A DNA stretch of 64,000 bases from the NCBI GenBank assembly GCA_900544395.1, contig UQVC01000003.1:50754-114753 (forward strand), in the 5' to 3' direction. The position numbers and the translations under genes are program-made. The stretch comes from an uncultured Ruminococcus sp. (GTDB lineage: Bacteria > Bacillota > Clostridia > Lachnospirales > Lachnospiraceae). Positions 8,778-16,523 of this stretch are shown piece by piece (within the stretch, counting starts at the first letter, position 1; each line of letters begins with the position of its first letter). The notes under the pieces are model-generated. The model worked only from the letters and a program-made list of their open reading frames with translations. It was not told the origin of the DNA and did not search any database.

Positions 8778-8806
8778 AGTATACCAGAAAATCAACTTCT
8801 CGGCAA
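8778..8806 (-). promoter_or_regulatory. Promoter of the AGCS symporter gene
   Basis: Minus-strand TTGCCG (8801-8806), a 17-bp spacer and TATACT (8778-8783), about 60 nt before the symporter ATG. Confidence 0.6.
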
Positions 8807-8860
8807 TATCCTATCGGAAAGCTACAATAATCTCTCTGAAAAGAACATACCCTTACCGTC

Positions 8861-8900
8861 AAAAAAGCTGGCTGAAAGTATCCCTTCCTTTCAGCCAGCT
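8861..8900 (-). terminator. Terminator of the DUF5685-DnaJ-membrane protein operon
   Basis: A perfect 13-bp stem AGCTGGCTGAAAG/CTTTCAGCCAGCT (8866-8878 with 8888-8900), followed on the minus strand by a T6 run, directly after the last gene of the operon. Confidence 0.92.
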
Positions 8901-8916
8901 CTTTCTCTTATATACG

Positions 8917-9450
8917 TCATCGCAGCAGATGCCCCCGGAATTTGTTCCACACATGCATCTGCACATATTCATACGCCCGGTCATAGATCCAGACCCCGAT
9001 CTGTCCTGCCACAAGAACCACTGCCAGAAATCCTCCTGACAGCTTTCTGGCAAACAACAACTCCTGAAATACCAGAACCATCGGAATGTACATCACATTA
9101 AACACCACGTATTTGATGGTCCAGAAAATCCAGGTCTTCTGCAGTTTTTCACCGCTTTTTCCCAACAGTCTCCAGCTCCCTTCCAACACCAGGATATAAC
9201 ACCCCATTGCCGCAAAAGAAATGACATAAAACTTATTTGGTGTAACCAGAAAACCCAGCAGAATATCTGCCAGATAGAAAGCCACACCTGCTCTCATCCC
9301 AAATTCCCGGATGATGATCCCCACAAAGTAAGATGCCGCTGCCAGCAAAAACAGTGTATTCGTCTCGATCACACTCCCCAGCGCCATACACACTACAGAA
9401 AGCGCCAGAAGCAGCCCGCTAAATACGGTCACTTTAGCTTTTACATGCAT
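8917..9450 (-). CDS. Uncharacterised polytopic membrane protein
   Basis: A 177-aa protein with about five hydrophobic segments and no motif that I recognise. It is the last gene of a three-gene operon with a DnaJ-domain protein and a DUF5685 protein, and its start overlaps the DnaJ stop by 10 nt. Two starts are possible: 9474 (no ribosome site) or 9450, which has GGGAGG 12 nt upstream inside the DnaJ tail; I chose 9450. The overlap implies translational coupling. A role in the envelope is likely, but function is unknown. Confidence 0.75.
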   Translation of the reverse strand: MHVKAKVTVFSGLLLALSVVCMALGSVIETNTLFLLAAASYFVGIIIREFGMRAGVAFYLADILLGFLVTPNKFYVISFAAMGCYILVLEGSWRLLGKSGEKLQKTWIFWTIKYVVFNVMYIPMVLVFQELLFARKLSGGFLAVVLVAGQIGVWIYDRAYEYVQMHVWNKFRGHLLR

Positions 9451-10082
9451 GAACAAAGATCGCCTCCCATACATTCACACAGGGAATCTGCACACCACAG
9501 GTCACAGCACATATTACCGGTTCCACAACTCTGTCCGCCTGCGCCATAGCCCCCACCATATGGATTGCTCTGATATCTCCTGCTGTTCCAGTCCAGCTGA
9601 TTTAACAGCTGACGATACTGCACGTTATTCGGTTCCATATTTACCGCCTGAGCGGCATGTTCTCTTGCTACTACATTATTTCCGATTCCTGCATTTGCAA
9701 ATCCACTGGCATAATACCACATCGCATTGCGGTTCGGCATACGATCCAACAGGTTCAGAGCTTCCCGGTAGCGTCTGCTGTTGATGAAATTAAACACTGC
9801 CTGCATCTCCGCATCCTGAGGACCATTGTAAGTATTCTGGTAAGAGCCGCCGCCATAGGAAGAATTGCCATAAGAGTAGCCGCCGCCCTGCTCTCTCTGG
9901 CGCATGATCTCATCATATGCTTCCTGCACCTCTTTGAACTTTTCTTCCGCCAGATCTGCCAGCGGATTGTTCACATTTGCATCCGGGTGATACTTTCTTG
10001 TCAACTCCCGATACGCTCTTTTTATCTCATCATCTGATGCATTCTGGGGAACTCCCAGCACATCATACGGATTCTTTCCCAT
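9441..10082 (-). CDS. J-domain protein with Cys-rich C-terminal tail
   Basis: A 213-aa protein with an N-terminal J domain (1-about 70) including the HPD motif (YHPDANVN), which stimulates DnaK ATPase activity. A Gly/Tyr-rich linker (about 80-105) follows, then a TPR-like helical stretch (FNSRRYREALNLLDRMP, YASGFANAGIGNN). The last 28 residues contain eight cysteines in CC, CEC and CSC clusters, probably a metal or disulfide module. It lacks the G/F and zinc-finger layout of true DnaJ. It overlaps the DUF5685 gene upstream by 20 nt and the membrane protein gene downstream, so the three are translationally coupled. Confidence 0.88.
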   Translation of the reverse strand: MGKNPYDVLGVPQNASDDEIKRAYRELTRKYHPDANVNNPLADLAEEKFKEVQEAYDEIMRQREQGGGYSYGNSSYGGGSYQNTYNGPQDAEMQAVFNFINSRRYREALNLLDRMPNRNAMWYYASGFANAGIGNNVVAREHAAQAVNMEPNNVQYRQLLNQLDWNSRRYQSNPYGGGYGAGGQSCGTGNMCCDLWCADSLCECMGGDLCSCM

Positions 10083-10920
10083 TGTCCTGATTTCCTTCCT
10101 CTAACTTTTTCTTCTGAATTTTATGATAACGATTCCAAACTCCATCATACAGGATATTTCGTAAAATGTCCACATCTAAAAGGCAGGGCAGCTTTTCAAA
10201 CTGGGCGCTGCATTCTGCGATCATCATGCACAATATTTGCCTCATCCTCTCTTCATAGTCCGTCTCTTCATGTAATTTTTTCAGCGGATTGTAACACTGC
10301 TTTTTCAGATCTTCCTCCAGATCCTCATATGCATCCATCAGATAAATATATTTTCCCAGGAAAAATCCCATACGGCGCAGTGTCTCTTCCCACATATCCT
10401 CCTTGTATACGAACAGATCTGCCATCAGCCTTCCAAAACATCCTGCCGGCCGGTCGATATCCTGGCTGTTTGCTTTTTCACATTCTGAAAGCTCCTGCAG
10501 TGACTCCCGGATCACCCTGCTCTGCCTCGGATATGTCTGGGCAATCTTCTCCGCCTTTTTCTTCAGCAGTCCGCCGCCCAGAAAACCACTGATCTTTTTC
10601 TCATCTTCCCAGTCATCTTTCATATGATAATATGCAAGCAATATATTCATATCCGCTGCATACTGGGTGATCTCATTCTCGATCATAGCCTGCTTTTTCA
10701 CAGGATGTACCTTACACCGATGCTGGCTCATCCGGTTCTCTGCCTCATATAAAGATGACAGCAAAATGATTGCAAATGTCATATCGTATGTCAGTGTCAT
10801 CTGCCCCATCGTCCCGTAATCCTCTTTGAGTTTCCGGCAAAGTCCGCAATAATATGCCTTATACTTTCGCAGATCTTTCATTTTCAGCTCCGGTTCACAG
10901 ATTGTCACATAACCAAACAT
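10063..10920 (-). CDS. DUF5685 family protein
   Basis: A 285-aa mostly helical soluble protein beginning MFGYVTICEPELK, with the conserved N-terminal pattern YYCGLCRKLKEDYG, where a CxxC pair could bind metal. The family is found in Clostridia and has no known function. It is first in an operon with the J-domain protein; their frames overlap by 20 nt. The J-domain partner suggests a chaperone-linked role, which is inference only. Confidence 0.8.
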   Translation of the reverse strand: MFGYVTICEPELKMKDLRKYKAYYCGLCRKLKEDYGTMGQMTLTYDMTFAIILLSSLYEAENRMSQHRCKVHPVKKQAMIENEITQYAADMNILLAYYHMKDDWEDEKKISGFLGGGLLKKKAEKIAQTYPRQSRVIRESLQELSECEKANSQDIDRPAGCFGRLMADLFVYKEDMWEETLRRMGFFLGKYIYLMDAYEDLEEDLKKQCYNPLKKLHEETDYEERMRQILCMMIAECSAQFEKLPCLLDVDILRNILYDGVWNRYHKIQKKKLEEGNQDNGKESV

Positions 10921-10967
10921 ACTCCACCTCTTCTTTCGTCAGTTTTCTCAAGTACAAGATGGTATTT

Positions 10968-10996
10968 ATTATACTCATTCCTGCCAAAAATGTACA
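10968..10996 (-). promoter_or_regulatory. Promoter of the DUF5685 operon
   Basis: Minus-strand TGTACA (10991-10996), a 17-bp spacer and TATAAT (10968-10973), about 45 nt before the DUF5685 start. Confidence 0.55.
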
Positions 10997-11000
10997 GAAA

Positions 11001-11037
11001 AAAACAGACAGATACCCTGAAAAAGTATCTGTCCGTC
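11001..11037 (-). terminator. ddh terminator
   Basis: Stem ACAGATAC/GTATCTGT (11008-11015 with 11025-11032), followed on the minus strand by TCTG and a T7 run, just after the ddh stop. Confidence 0.8.
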
Positions 11038-11046
11038 TTCTCTTTC

Positions 11047-12033
11047 TTATAACATCTCTGCCCGTAATTCTTCAGCACTTTTCGGACTTAAATATGCCGG
11101 TGCGACATCAAACACCGTCTTGCAACCTGTCTGTCCTTCCTGATACAGACGATATGCTGCTCTTGCATATGCCACGATCACAGACGAAGTAAATTCCGGA
11201 TTGGAATCCAGTTTCAGACGATATTCCACCAGATGCTTGTGTTCTTTTTCCCATCCTGTCACACCGCTTCTGAGTACGAATCCGCCATGCGGGATTCCGC
11301 CATGTTCCGCTTTTAATTCCTCTTCACTGATGAAATGCACTGTAGTATCATAATCCGCAAAATAATTCGGCATGGTCTTGATTTCTTCTTCAACTTTGGC
11401 TGCATCCGCTCCCTCTTCCAGAACGACAAAACATTCTCTTGTATGTTTCTGGCGTGTCGTCAGCTCCGGATTTTCACCATTTCTCACAGCTTCCAGCGCC
11501 GCCTCTACCGGAATGGTATACTGTTTTGCATCCTTGACACCCTCGATCCGGCGCACCGCATCCGAATGTCCCTGGCTGACGCCTTTGCCCCAGAAGGTGT
11601 AATCTTTTCCTTCCGGAAGCACTACGTTTCCATACAGTCTGTTCAGGGAGAACATTCCAGGATCCCAGCCTACGGAGATCATTCCCACATGTCCGCTTTC
11701 TTTTGCAGCTGCGTCTACATTTGCAAAATGCTCCGGGATTTTAGCATGAGTATCAAAACTGTCCACCACGTTGAACATCTTCGCATATTCCGGTGTCTGT
11801 ACCGGAAGATCTGTCGCACTTCCTCCACAGAGGATCATCACATCGATCTTGTCCTTCCAGTCGGCCGCATCTGCAATACTGCACACTGCCGCTGTTTCTG
11901 TCAATATTGTCACATCTTCTGGATTTCTTCTGGTAAATACAGCAGCCAGCTCCATATCCGGATTCTGTCTGATCGCGCACTCTACTCCGCGTCCAAGATT
12001 TCCATATCCTAAAATACCAATTCTAATGCTCAT
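11047..12033 (-). CDS. ddh: meso-Diaminopimelate dehydrogenase
   Basis: NADPH-dependent enzyme of 328 aa making meso-diaminopimelate in one step from tetrahydrodipicolinate and ammonia, feeding lysine and cell-wall synthesis. The N-terminal Rossmann motif GILGYGNLGRGVE, the region MISVGWDPGMFSLNRLYG and the C-terminal YLSPKSAEELRAEML fit the family and its usual length. The start at 12033 has AAAGGAG 8 nt upstream. It is transcribed alone. The Ddh route, rather than the succinylase or aminotransferase route, is common in Lachnospiraceae. Confidence 0.96.
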   Translation of the reverse strand: MSIRIGILGYGNLGRGVECAIRQNPDMELAAVFTRRNPEDVTILTETAAVCSIADAADWKDKIDVMILCGGSATDLPVQTPEYAKMFNVVDSFDTHAKIPEHFANVDAAAKESGHVGMISVGWDPGMFSLNRLYGNVVLPEGKDYTFWGKGVSQGHSDAVRRIEGVKDAKQYTIPVEAALEAVRNGENPELTTRQKHTRECFVVLEEGADAAKVEEEIKTMPNYFADYDTTVHFISEEELKAEHGGIPHGGFVLRSGVTGWEKEHKHLVEYRLKLDSNPEFTSSVIVAYARAAYRLYQEGQTGCKTVFDVAPAYLSPKSAEELRAEML

Positions 12034-12068
12034 CTTTTTTCTCCTTTGCACTTTGTATTTTGTTACTT

Positions 12069-12096
12069 ATTATAATCTCCATGTTCCATTTTTCAA
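12069..12096 (-). promoter_or_regulatory. ddh promoter
   Basis: Minus-strand TTGAAA (12091-12096), a 16-bp spacer and TATAAT (12069-12074), about 35 nt before the ddh ATG. Confidence 0.65.
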
Positions 12097-12125
12097 GTTT
12101 TTCTTTTTGATTTTTTGTATTTTTT

Positions 12126-13310
12126 TCAAAACGTATCCGATGGACTGGCGTCATAATTTTCCAGAAAATGATGTTTGACCCCATGTTCTTTATATGCGAT
12201 CACCGTACTCAAATTGACATTTTCCACACTCTTGAAGATATTTCCCTCCACATATGGATTGGTCTCTTTCAGTTTTGCGATCAGATGTTTGATCTCCATT
12301 CGTTTGGAGGCGCTGCTGCCATCCGCACTGCATGTACTGCATGTCTCCGTAAATTTGCAGGCACACTGCAGAAAATGGAGTCCATTATAATCTCTCCAGT
12401 GTTTGATATCGTCTTCTCTCACCAGATACAGCGGACGGATCAGTTCCATTCCTTCAAAGTTCGTACTATGCAGCTTCGGCATCATGGTCTGTACCTGTGC
12501 GCCATATAACATCCCCATAAGAATAGTCTCGATCACATCATCATAATGATGTCCCAGAGCGATCTTGTTGCAGCCCAGTTCTTTTGCCTTACTGTAAAGA
12601 TGCCCCCGTCTCATCCGGGCACACAGATAACATGGTGATTTTTCCACATCAAACACCGCGTCAAAAATATCAGACTCAAAAATCTTGATTGGAATCCCCA
12701 TCATCCTTGCATTCTGTTCCAGCAGCTTCCGGTTCAGTTCACTGTATCCAGGATCCATCACCAGATATTCTACCTCAAACGGGAATTTATTATGCTTTTT
12801 TAATTCCTGAAACAATTTTGCCAACAGCATGGAATCTTTCCCACCGGAAATGCAGACTGCGATCTTATCCCCTTCCTGTACCAGTTCATAGTCTCGGATT
12901 GCTTTCGCAAAACGGGAAAACAGCTTTTTATGAAACTTTTTCCGAATGCTGGCTTCGATCTCCTGTGCACGCTGGATATCCTCATCCGGATCCGTTTCTT
13001 CTTTTTTCTGCTCTGCTTCCATTCTTTCGATCAGCCATCTTGTATATCCACCTTCGAGACTGTATGCCTCATATCCGCTCTCCCGCAGCAATTCTGCATA
13101 TTCTTCACTCAAAGCCCCTCTGATACAGTACAGGATTATTTTCTTTGCATCTTCTTTTTTTAATTTCTGCTGCAGTTGTTCTGCCGGAATCCACTGTGCT
13201 CCTGGAATCATCCCATATGCAGTAGATGCCTCATCCCGAATATCAATCAGACAATATGATCTGTCCTCCATTTCCAGAAGTTCCTGATATTGTATATTCC
13301 ATTTTTTCAT
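12126..13310 (-). CDS. Rhodanese domain fused to a TtcA-type tRNA thiolase
   Basis: A 394-aa fusion. Residues 1-95 are a rhodanese domain with the catalytic loop C62-IRGALS, which would carry a persulfide. Residues about 115-394 are a TtcA/TilS-type PP-loop ATPase: SGGKDS (155-160), CYLC (Cys227, Cys230), LGHHYDD (252-258) and a C-terminal cysteine cluster (316, 318, 324, 327). The TtcA family adds sulfur to C32 of tRNA using an Fe-S cluster; the rhodanese domain could deliver the sulfur in cis. It has its own promoter directly downstream of the tRNA terminator. The target nucleoside is unproven. Confidence 0.88.
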   Translation of the reverse strand: MKKWNIQYQELLEMEDRSYCLIDIRDEASTAYGMIPGAQWIPAEQLQQKLKKEDAKKIILYCIRGALSEEYAELLRESGYEAYSLEGGYTRWLIERMEAEQKKEETDPDEDIQRAQEIEASIRKKFHKKLFSRFAKAIRDYELVQEGDKIAVCISGGKDSMLLAKLFQELKKHNKFPFEVEYLVMDPGYSELNRKLLEQNARMMGIPIKIFESDIFDAVFDVEKSPCYLCARMRRGHLYSKAKELGCNKIALGHHYDDVIETILMGMLYGAQVQTMMPKLHSTNFEGMELIRPLYLVREDDIKHWRDYNGLHFLQCACKFTETCSTCSADGSSASKRMEIKHLIAKLKETNPYVEGNIFKSVENVNLSTVIAYKEHGVKHHFLENYDASPSDTF

Positions 13311-13369
13311 TACTTTCCAGATATCCTTTCCATATTCCTACCATAGAAATAAGTTTAATAACCTTTTTT

Positions 13370-13398
13370 ATTATACGGGTATCTGCGAAAAATGACAA
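13370..13398 (-). promoter_or_regulatory. Promoter of the rhodanese-TtcA gene
   Basis: Minus-strand TTGTCA (13393-13398), a 17-bp spacer and TATAAT (13370-13375), starting right after the tRNA terminator. Confidence 0.7.
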
Positions 13399-13400
13399 GC

Positions 13401-13443
13401 AAAAAAATACCACGAAGTCGCTCTCTGCAAACTTCGTGGTATT
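13401..13443 (-). terminator. tRNA operon terminator
   Basis: A perfect 13-bp stem AATACCACGAAGT/ACTTCGTGGTATT (13406-13418 with 13431-13443) with a T7 tail on the minus strand, 10 nt after tRNA-Pro. Confidence 0.93.
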
Positions 13444-13453
13444 CATTCAAAAA

Positions 13454-13527
<74 letters not shown>

Positions 13528-13557
13528 AAATAAGATAAGAAATCTTATCTTATTCAA

Positions 13558-13628
13558 CTACGGATAGAGGACTCGAACCTCTACTAACAGAGTCAGAGTC
13601 TGCTGTGCTGCCATTACACCAATCCGCA
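13558..13628 (-). tRNA. tRNA-Gln(CTG)
   Basis: A 71-nt cloverleaf: acceptor TGCGGAT/ATCCGTA with the U1 start and G discriminator typical of tRNA-Gln, anticodon stem GCAGA/TCTGT around loop CTCTGAC (anticodon CTG, reads CAG), and T-arm AGAGG-TTCGAGT-CCTCT. CCA is not encoded. It lies 30 nt upstream of tRNA-Pro on the same transcript. Confidence 0.94.
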
Positions 13629-13666
13629 TCAACTCATGTCCCGTCTCTGTCAGACGCAACATGATT

Positions 13667-13695
13667 ATTATATCCATATATATATATAAAGTCAA
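13667..13695 (-). promoter_or_regulatory. tRNA-Gln/tRNA-Pro promoter
   Basis: Minus-strand TTGACT (13690-13695), a 17-bp AT-alternating spacer and TATAAT (13667-13672), about 40 nt before tRNA-Gln. Confidence 0.8.
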
Positions 13696-13711
13696 TACCT
13701 TTTTTCATTTT

Positions 13712-14191
13712 TTATAAGAAATATTGCTTAAATTCGTATTTTTCCTCTCCGTCTGTCTCCAGGATCATATAGCTTCCTCTTCGGCCTTCCTGTCTTGGAA
13801 AAGACAGACTCCCCGGATTTAATACAACAATCCCGTCTTTCTCTTCAAAATACGGGCGATGGGTGTGTCCGAACATCACAATATCCGCATTTCTGGCAGC
13901 GCCTTCCTCCCGAATCCTCTCTGTCTCCATCGAAACATAATAACTGTGTCCATGTGTGATAAACACTTTCTTTTTCCCGATCCAAAACTCCTCTTCTGCC
14001 GGAAGATACGAGAAAAAATCATTATTTCCTCTTACCATGTGTTTTTCGCAGTCCACCATAGCCTCAATATAATCTTCTCCGCCTTCCACATCTCCAAGAT
14101 GGATCAGCAGATCGATCTTCCCGGCTTTTTCAAGAGCCTGGTCAAAATTCATATGCCTTCCATGAGTATCACTGACGATCAATACTCTCAT
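13712..14191 (-). CDS. YfcE/MJ0936-family metallophosphodiesterase
   Basis: A 159-aa calcineurin-fold phosphoesterase with metal-binding motifs SDTHGR (N-terminus), LGDVEGGED, RGNND, THGHSY and FGHTHRP. The family hydrolyses phosphodiesters; physiological substrates are uncertain. The start at 14191 (MRVLIVSDTHG) has AAAGGGG 8 nt upstream, while the longer frame adds a charged tail overlapping the RdgB gene. It is 13 nt after rdgB, the same gene pair found in many Firmicutes. Confidence 0.92.
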   Translation of the reverse strand: MRVLIVSDTHGRHMNFDQALEKAGKIDLLIHLGDVEGGEDYIEAMVDCEKHMVRGNNDFFSYLPAEEEFWIGKKKVFITHGHSYYVSMETERIREEGAARNADIVMFGHTHRPYFEEKDGIVVLNPGSLSFPRQEGRRGSYMILETDGEEKYEFKQYFL

Positions 14192-14204
14192 AACACCCGC
14201 CCCT

Positions 14205-14813
14205 TTATTGTTCTTTCTCTTTTTCTTCCATGATCGCACGCATGGCACGTAATGCACGTCCTCTGTGACTCAGTTCATTTTTCAATGCCGGCTCCATCTC
14301 TGCTGTCGTGCAGCCATACTCCGGTACATAGAAAATCGGATCATATCCAAAGCCATGTGCTCCGGCAATCTCATGTCCAATGATTCCCTCGATCGTGCCG
14401 CGGACAGTCTCAACTGTCCCGTCAGGAAATGCTGCCGCAATGGCACATACAAATCTTGCCGTACGCTGTTCATCCGCAATCCCGTCCAATCGATCCAGCA
14501 GCATCTGATTTTTAATATCATAAGAAGTATCCACTCCGGCATATCTGGCAGAATAAATTCCCGGTTCTTTGTTCAGGTAATCAATCTCCAGTCCGGAGTC
14601 ATCTGCCAGAATAATATCATCCGGCAGATATTGCGCGATCGCTGTCGCCTTGATCCTTGCATTTTCCTCAAAAGTTGTCCCGTCTTCCACAATATCGATG
14701 TCAATCCCGACCTCTTTCATCGAATAGATCGGCATTCCGAGATCTTCCAGTATCATACGGATCTCTTTCATTTTATTTTGATTCCCCGTTGCAAAAATAA
14801 TTCTCTTTTCCAT
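14205..14813 (-). CDS. rdgB: dITP/XTP pyrophosphatase (RdgB/HAM1)
   Basis: House-cleaning nucleotide pyrophosphatase of 202 aa that hydrolyses non-canonical purine triphosphates (dITP, ITP, XTP) to monophosphates. Family motifs are ATGNQNKMKEI (N-terminus), DDSGLEID, FGYDPIFYVPE and the C-terminal SHRGRALR. Its length is normal. It begins 11 nt after the stop of the RNA methyltransferase gene and precedes the phosphodiesterase, forming one operon. Confidence 0.96.
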   Translation of the reverse strand: MEKRIIFATGNQNKMKEIRMILEDLGMPIYSMKEVGIDIDIVEDGTTFEENARIKATAIAQYLPDDIILADDSGLEIDYLNKEPGIYSARYAGVDTSYDIKNQMLLDRLDGIADEQRTARFVCAIAAAFPDGTVETVRGTIEGIIGHEIAGAHGFGYDPIFYVPEYGCTTAEMEPALKNELSHRGRALRAMRAIMEEKEKEQ

Positions 14814-14824
14814 CTGTTATCCCT

Positions 14825-15973
14825 CTATTTCTTCGCCTTGGGCGGTCTCGGTCCCATAAATTGATAAAAATACGTCTTCAACATTCCATTGTAGATTTTC
14901 CGGTTCTTATCTGCTTTTCTTCCAAAATAACGTTCTGCATCCTCATAGCTGGTGATCATATAAGCCGACCATGAATCCAGGGTTCGAAAACTTGCTCCAA
15001 AATCGGCGTACAACTTCGGAAGTTGTGCTTTCTCCTCCAGTCTCTCTCCATACGGAGGATTGGTAATGATAAATCCATATTTTTTCGGATGCCGCAGATC
15101 CTGCACTGCTCTCTGCTGGAAATGGATCATGTGATCTACCCCTGCGTCTTCTGCATTCTTTCTCGCCGCTCTTACTACGTCCGGATCGATATCATATCCC
15201 TGAATGTCCACTTCCACGTCATCCTGTATCAGATCGTTGGCTTCATTGACTGCATCGTACCATTCTTTTTTCGGGATCAGATTCGTCCATTCCTCTGCTG
15301 TAAATGACCGGTTCATTCCCGGTGCGATATCGGCCGCCATCATCGCAGCCTCGATTGGGAAAGTTCCGCTTCCGCAGAATGGATCCACCAAAATCCGGTC
15401 TTTCTTCCATGGTGTCAGCATGATCAGCGCCGCTGCCAGCGTCTCTGTGATCGGCGCTTTACTGGATAACTGCCGATACCCTCTTTTATGTAAGGAAATA
15501 CCGGAGGTATCGATCCCCACTGTCACAATATCTTTCATTAAAAATACCCGGATCGGATAGGATGCCCCATTTTCCTCAAACCAGGAAATGTGATACTGAC
15601 TCTTCAGCCGCTCTACCATGGCCTTTTTCATGATCGACTGAATATCCGACGGACTGAACAATTTACTTTTTACAGACGCGGCTTTCGTCACCCAGAATTT
15701 TCCATCCTTGGGAATATAACGTTCCCATGGAATCTGTTTTGTTTTTTCAAACAATTCATCAAAGGTAACTGCCCGAAAAGAACCCGCTTTGATCAGAATG
15801 CGCTCAGCTGTCCGCAAAAATACATTCGCTCTGCATACCGCTTCTGCATCTCCATAAAATGTAACCCGTCCGTCTTCCACCTGGGAAATCTCATATCCCA
15901 GATCCAGAATTTCTCTTTTGAGCACCGCTTCCAGGCCAAAATGGCACGGTGCTATCAACTCAAATCTTTCCAT
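14825..15973 (-). CDS. THUMP-domain class I RNA methyltransferase (RlmL-type, m2G)
   Basis: A 382-aa SAM-dependent methyltransferase with an N-terminal ferredoxin-like/THUMP RNA-binding region (about 1-160) and a Rossmann methyltransferase domain with DPFCGSGTFPIEAA and the N-methylation motif NPPYGERL. It matches the single-domain relative of E. coli RlmL, which modifies 23S rRNA guanosine. The start at 15973 follows GGAGG by 5 nt; the earlier ATG overlaps that Shine-Dalgarno sequence. It is the first gene of the operon with rdgB and the phosphodiesterase. Confidence 0.92.
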   Translation of the reverse strand: MERFELIAPCHFGLEAVLKREILDLGYEISQVEDGRVTFYGDAEAVCRANVFLRTAERILIKAGSFRAVTFDELFEKTKQIPWERYIPKDGKFWVTKAASVKSKLFSPSDIQSIMKKAMVERLKSQYHISWFEENGASYPIRVFLMKDIVTVGIDTSGISLHKRGYRQLSSKAPITETLAAALIMLTPWKKDRILVDPFCGSGTFPIEAAMMAADIAPGMNRSFTAEEWTNLIPKKEWYDAVNEANDLIQDDVEVDIQGYDIDPDVVRAARKNAEDAGVDHMIHFQQRAVQDLRHPKKYGFIITNPPYGERLEEKAQLPKLYADFGASFRTLDSWSAYMITSYEDAERYFGRKADKNRKIYNGMLKTYFYQFMGPRPPKAKK

Positions 15974-16129
15974 ATTTTCCTCCATATGTATCGGATCCCA
16001 CCCATCATGTGGTGCAAATTCCTGTACTCATATTACTATAAATCATATCTATAGTAAAGAGGATACCCTCTGTCTGTGCATTCTGCTGACAAAGCGTACC
16101 CTCTCCTGTTTTTTTGCTATACAGATGTT

Positions 16130-16312
16130 CTATCTTGTCTGATTTGTATTTGCGCTGTCTCTGTGGCAGTTTTTGGAAGAGGCCTTATTTGCGTTTCTGC
16201 TGTTTTTCGCATTTTTGCTCTGTTCATTTGCATAAGATGAATATCCGTTTTCTGCTGCATTGTTGTTGGATGCATTTCTGTTGTTTTCTGTATTACTGTA
16301 ATTCTTAGCCAT
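16130..16312 (-). CDS. Small Asn-rich hydrophilic protein
   Basis: A 60-aa protein of low complexity: mostly Asn, Ser, Lys, Ala and Arg, with one Cys and no hydrophobic segment. A strong Shine-Dalgarno sequence, AGGAGGG, 7 nt before the ATG supports expression. Upstream, GAATA-17-GATACTA resembles a forespore sigma (SigG/SigF) promoter. The composition recalls minor small acid-soluble spore proteins, but no family motif is seen, so this is a guess. The 156 nt downstream (15974-16129) hold only short hairpins and a repeated TACCCTCT. Confidence 0.65.
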   Translation of the reverse strand: MAKNYSNTENNRNASNNNAAENGYSSYANEQSKNAKNSRNANKASSKNCHRDSANTNQTR

Positions 16313-16350
16313 GAGTGTCCCTCCTGAAAAATTTATTTGGTACACTCATA

Positions 16351-16379
16351 GTATCTCTGTGTCCTGCAATTTTATTCAG
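16351..16379 (-). promoter_or_regulatory. Possible forespore-sigma promoter
   Basis: Minus-strand GAATA (16375-16379), a 17-bp spacer and GATACTA (16351-16357) resemble the SigG pattern GNATR-N17/18-CATNNTA with one mismatch, 40 nt before the Asn-rich gene. No good SigA promoter is seen there. Confidence 0.35.
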
Positions 16380-16395
16380 ATTTTTTAATTTTTGC

Positions 16396-16424
16396 TTGCA
16401 TTTTCCAATTTCTTATATTATACT
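16396..16424 (+). promoter_or_regulatory. Promoter of the candidate sRNA
   Basis: Plus-strand TTGCAT (16396-16401), a 17-bp spacer and TATACT (16419-16424). Transcription should start at about 16431, at the base of a hairpin, with no coding frame following. Confidence 0.6.
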
Positions 16425-16429
16425 TGAGC

Positions 16430-16512
16430 TTGTAGAAAGTAGTCTTTCTACAACCCCTTATTAATTATTTATACTCCCCTCAAAAGACCGATGGCTCCCC
16501 CATCGGTCTTTT
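16430..16512 (+). ncRNA. Candidate small regulatory RNA, about 80 nt
   Basis: A free-standing transcription unit on the plus strand. A perfect 10-bp hairpin TTGTAGAAAG/CTTTCTACAA (16430-16439 with 16444-16453) opens the RNA. An unpaired stretch with CCCC and CTCCCC follows. A perfect 13-bp terminator stem AAAAGACCGATGG/CCATCGGTCTTTT (16482-16494 with 16500-16512) with the C-rich loop CTCCC closes it. There is no start codon with a ribosome site. C-rich single-stranded motifs are typical of Firmicute sRNAs that pair with Shine-Dalgarno sequences. The function is inference. Confidence 0.6.
16482..16512. terminator. Bidirectional terminator (sRNA and DUF1700 gene)
   Basis: A perfect 13-bp stem with a 5-nt loop whose arms start and end in A4/T4, so it works in both directions. 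It lies 11 nt after the stop of the minus-strand DUF1700 gene and ends the plus-strand sRNA. Confidence 0.88.
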
Positions 16513-16523
16513 ACTTTATCCTT

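Noticed and set aside
13673..13689. TA-repeat tract at 13673-13689 as a microsatellite
   Set aside because: It is exactly the 17-bp spacer of the tRNA promoter; no longer repeat array is present.
15974..16129. Repeated TACCCTCT and hairpins as a second sRNA
   Set aside because: No convincing promoter and no hairpin directly before the T7 run on the plus strand; evidence is too weak to call.
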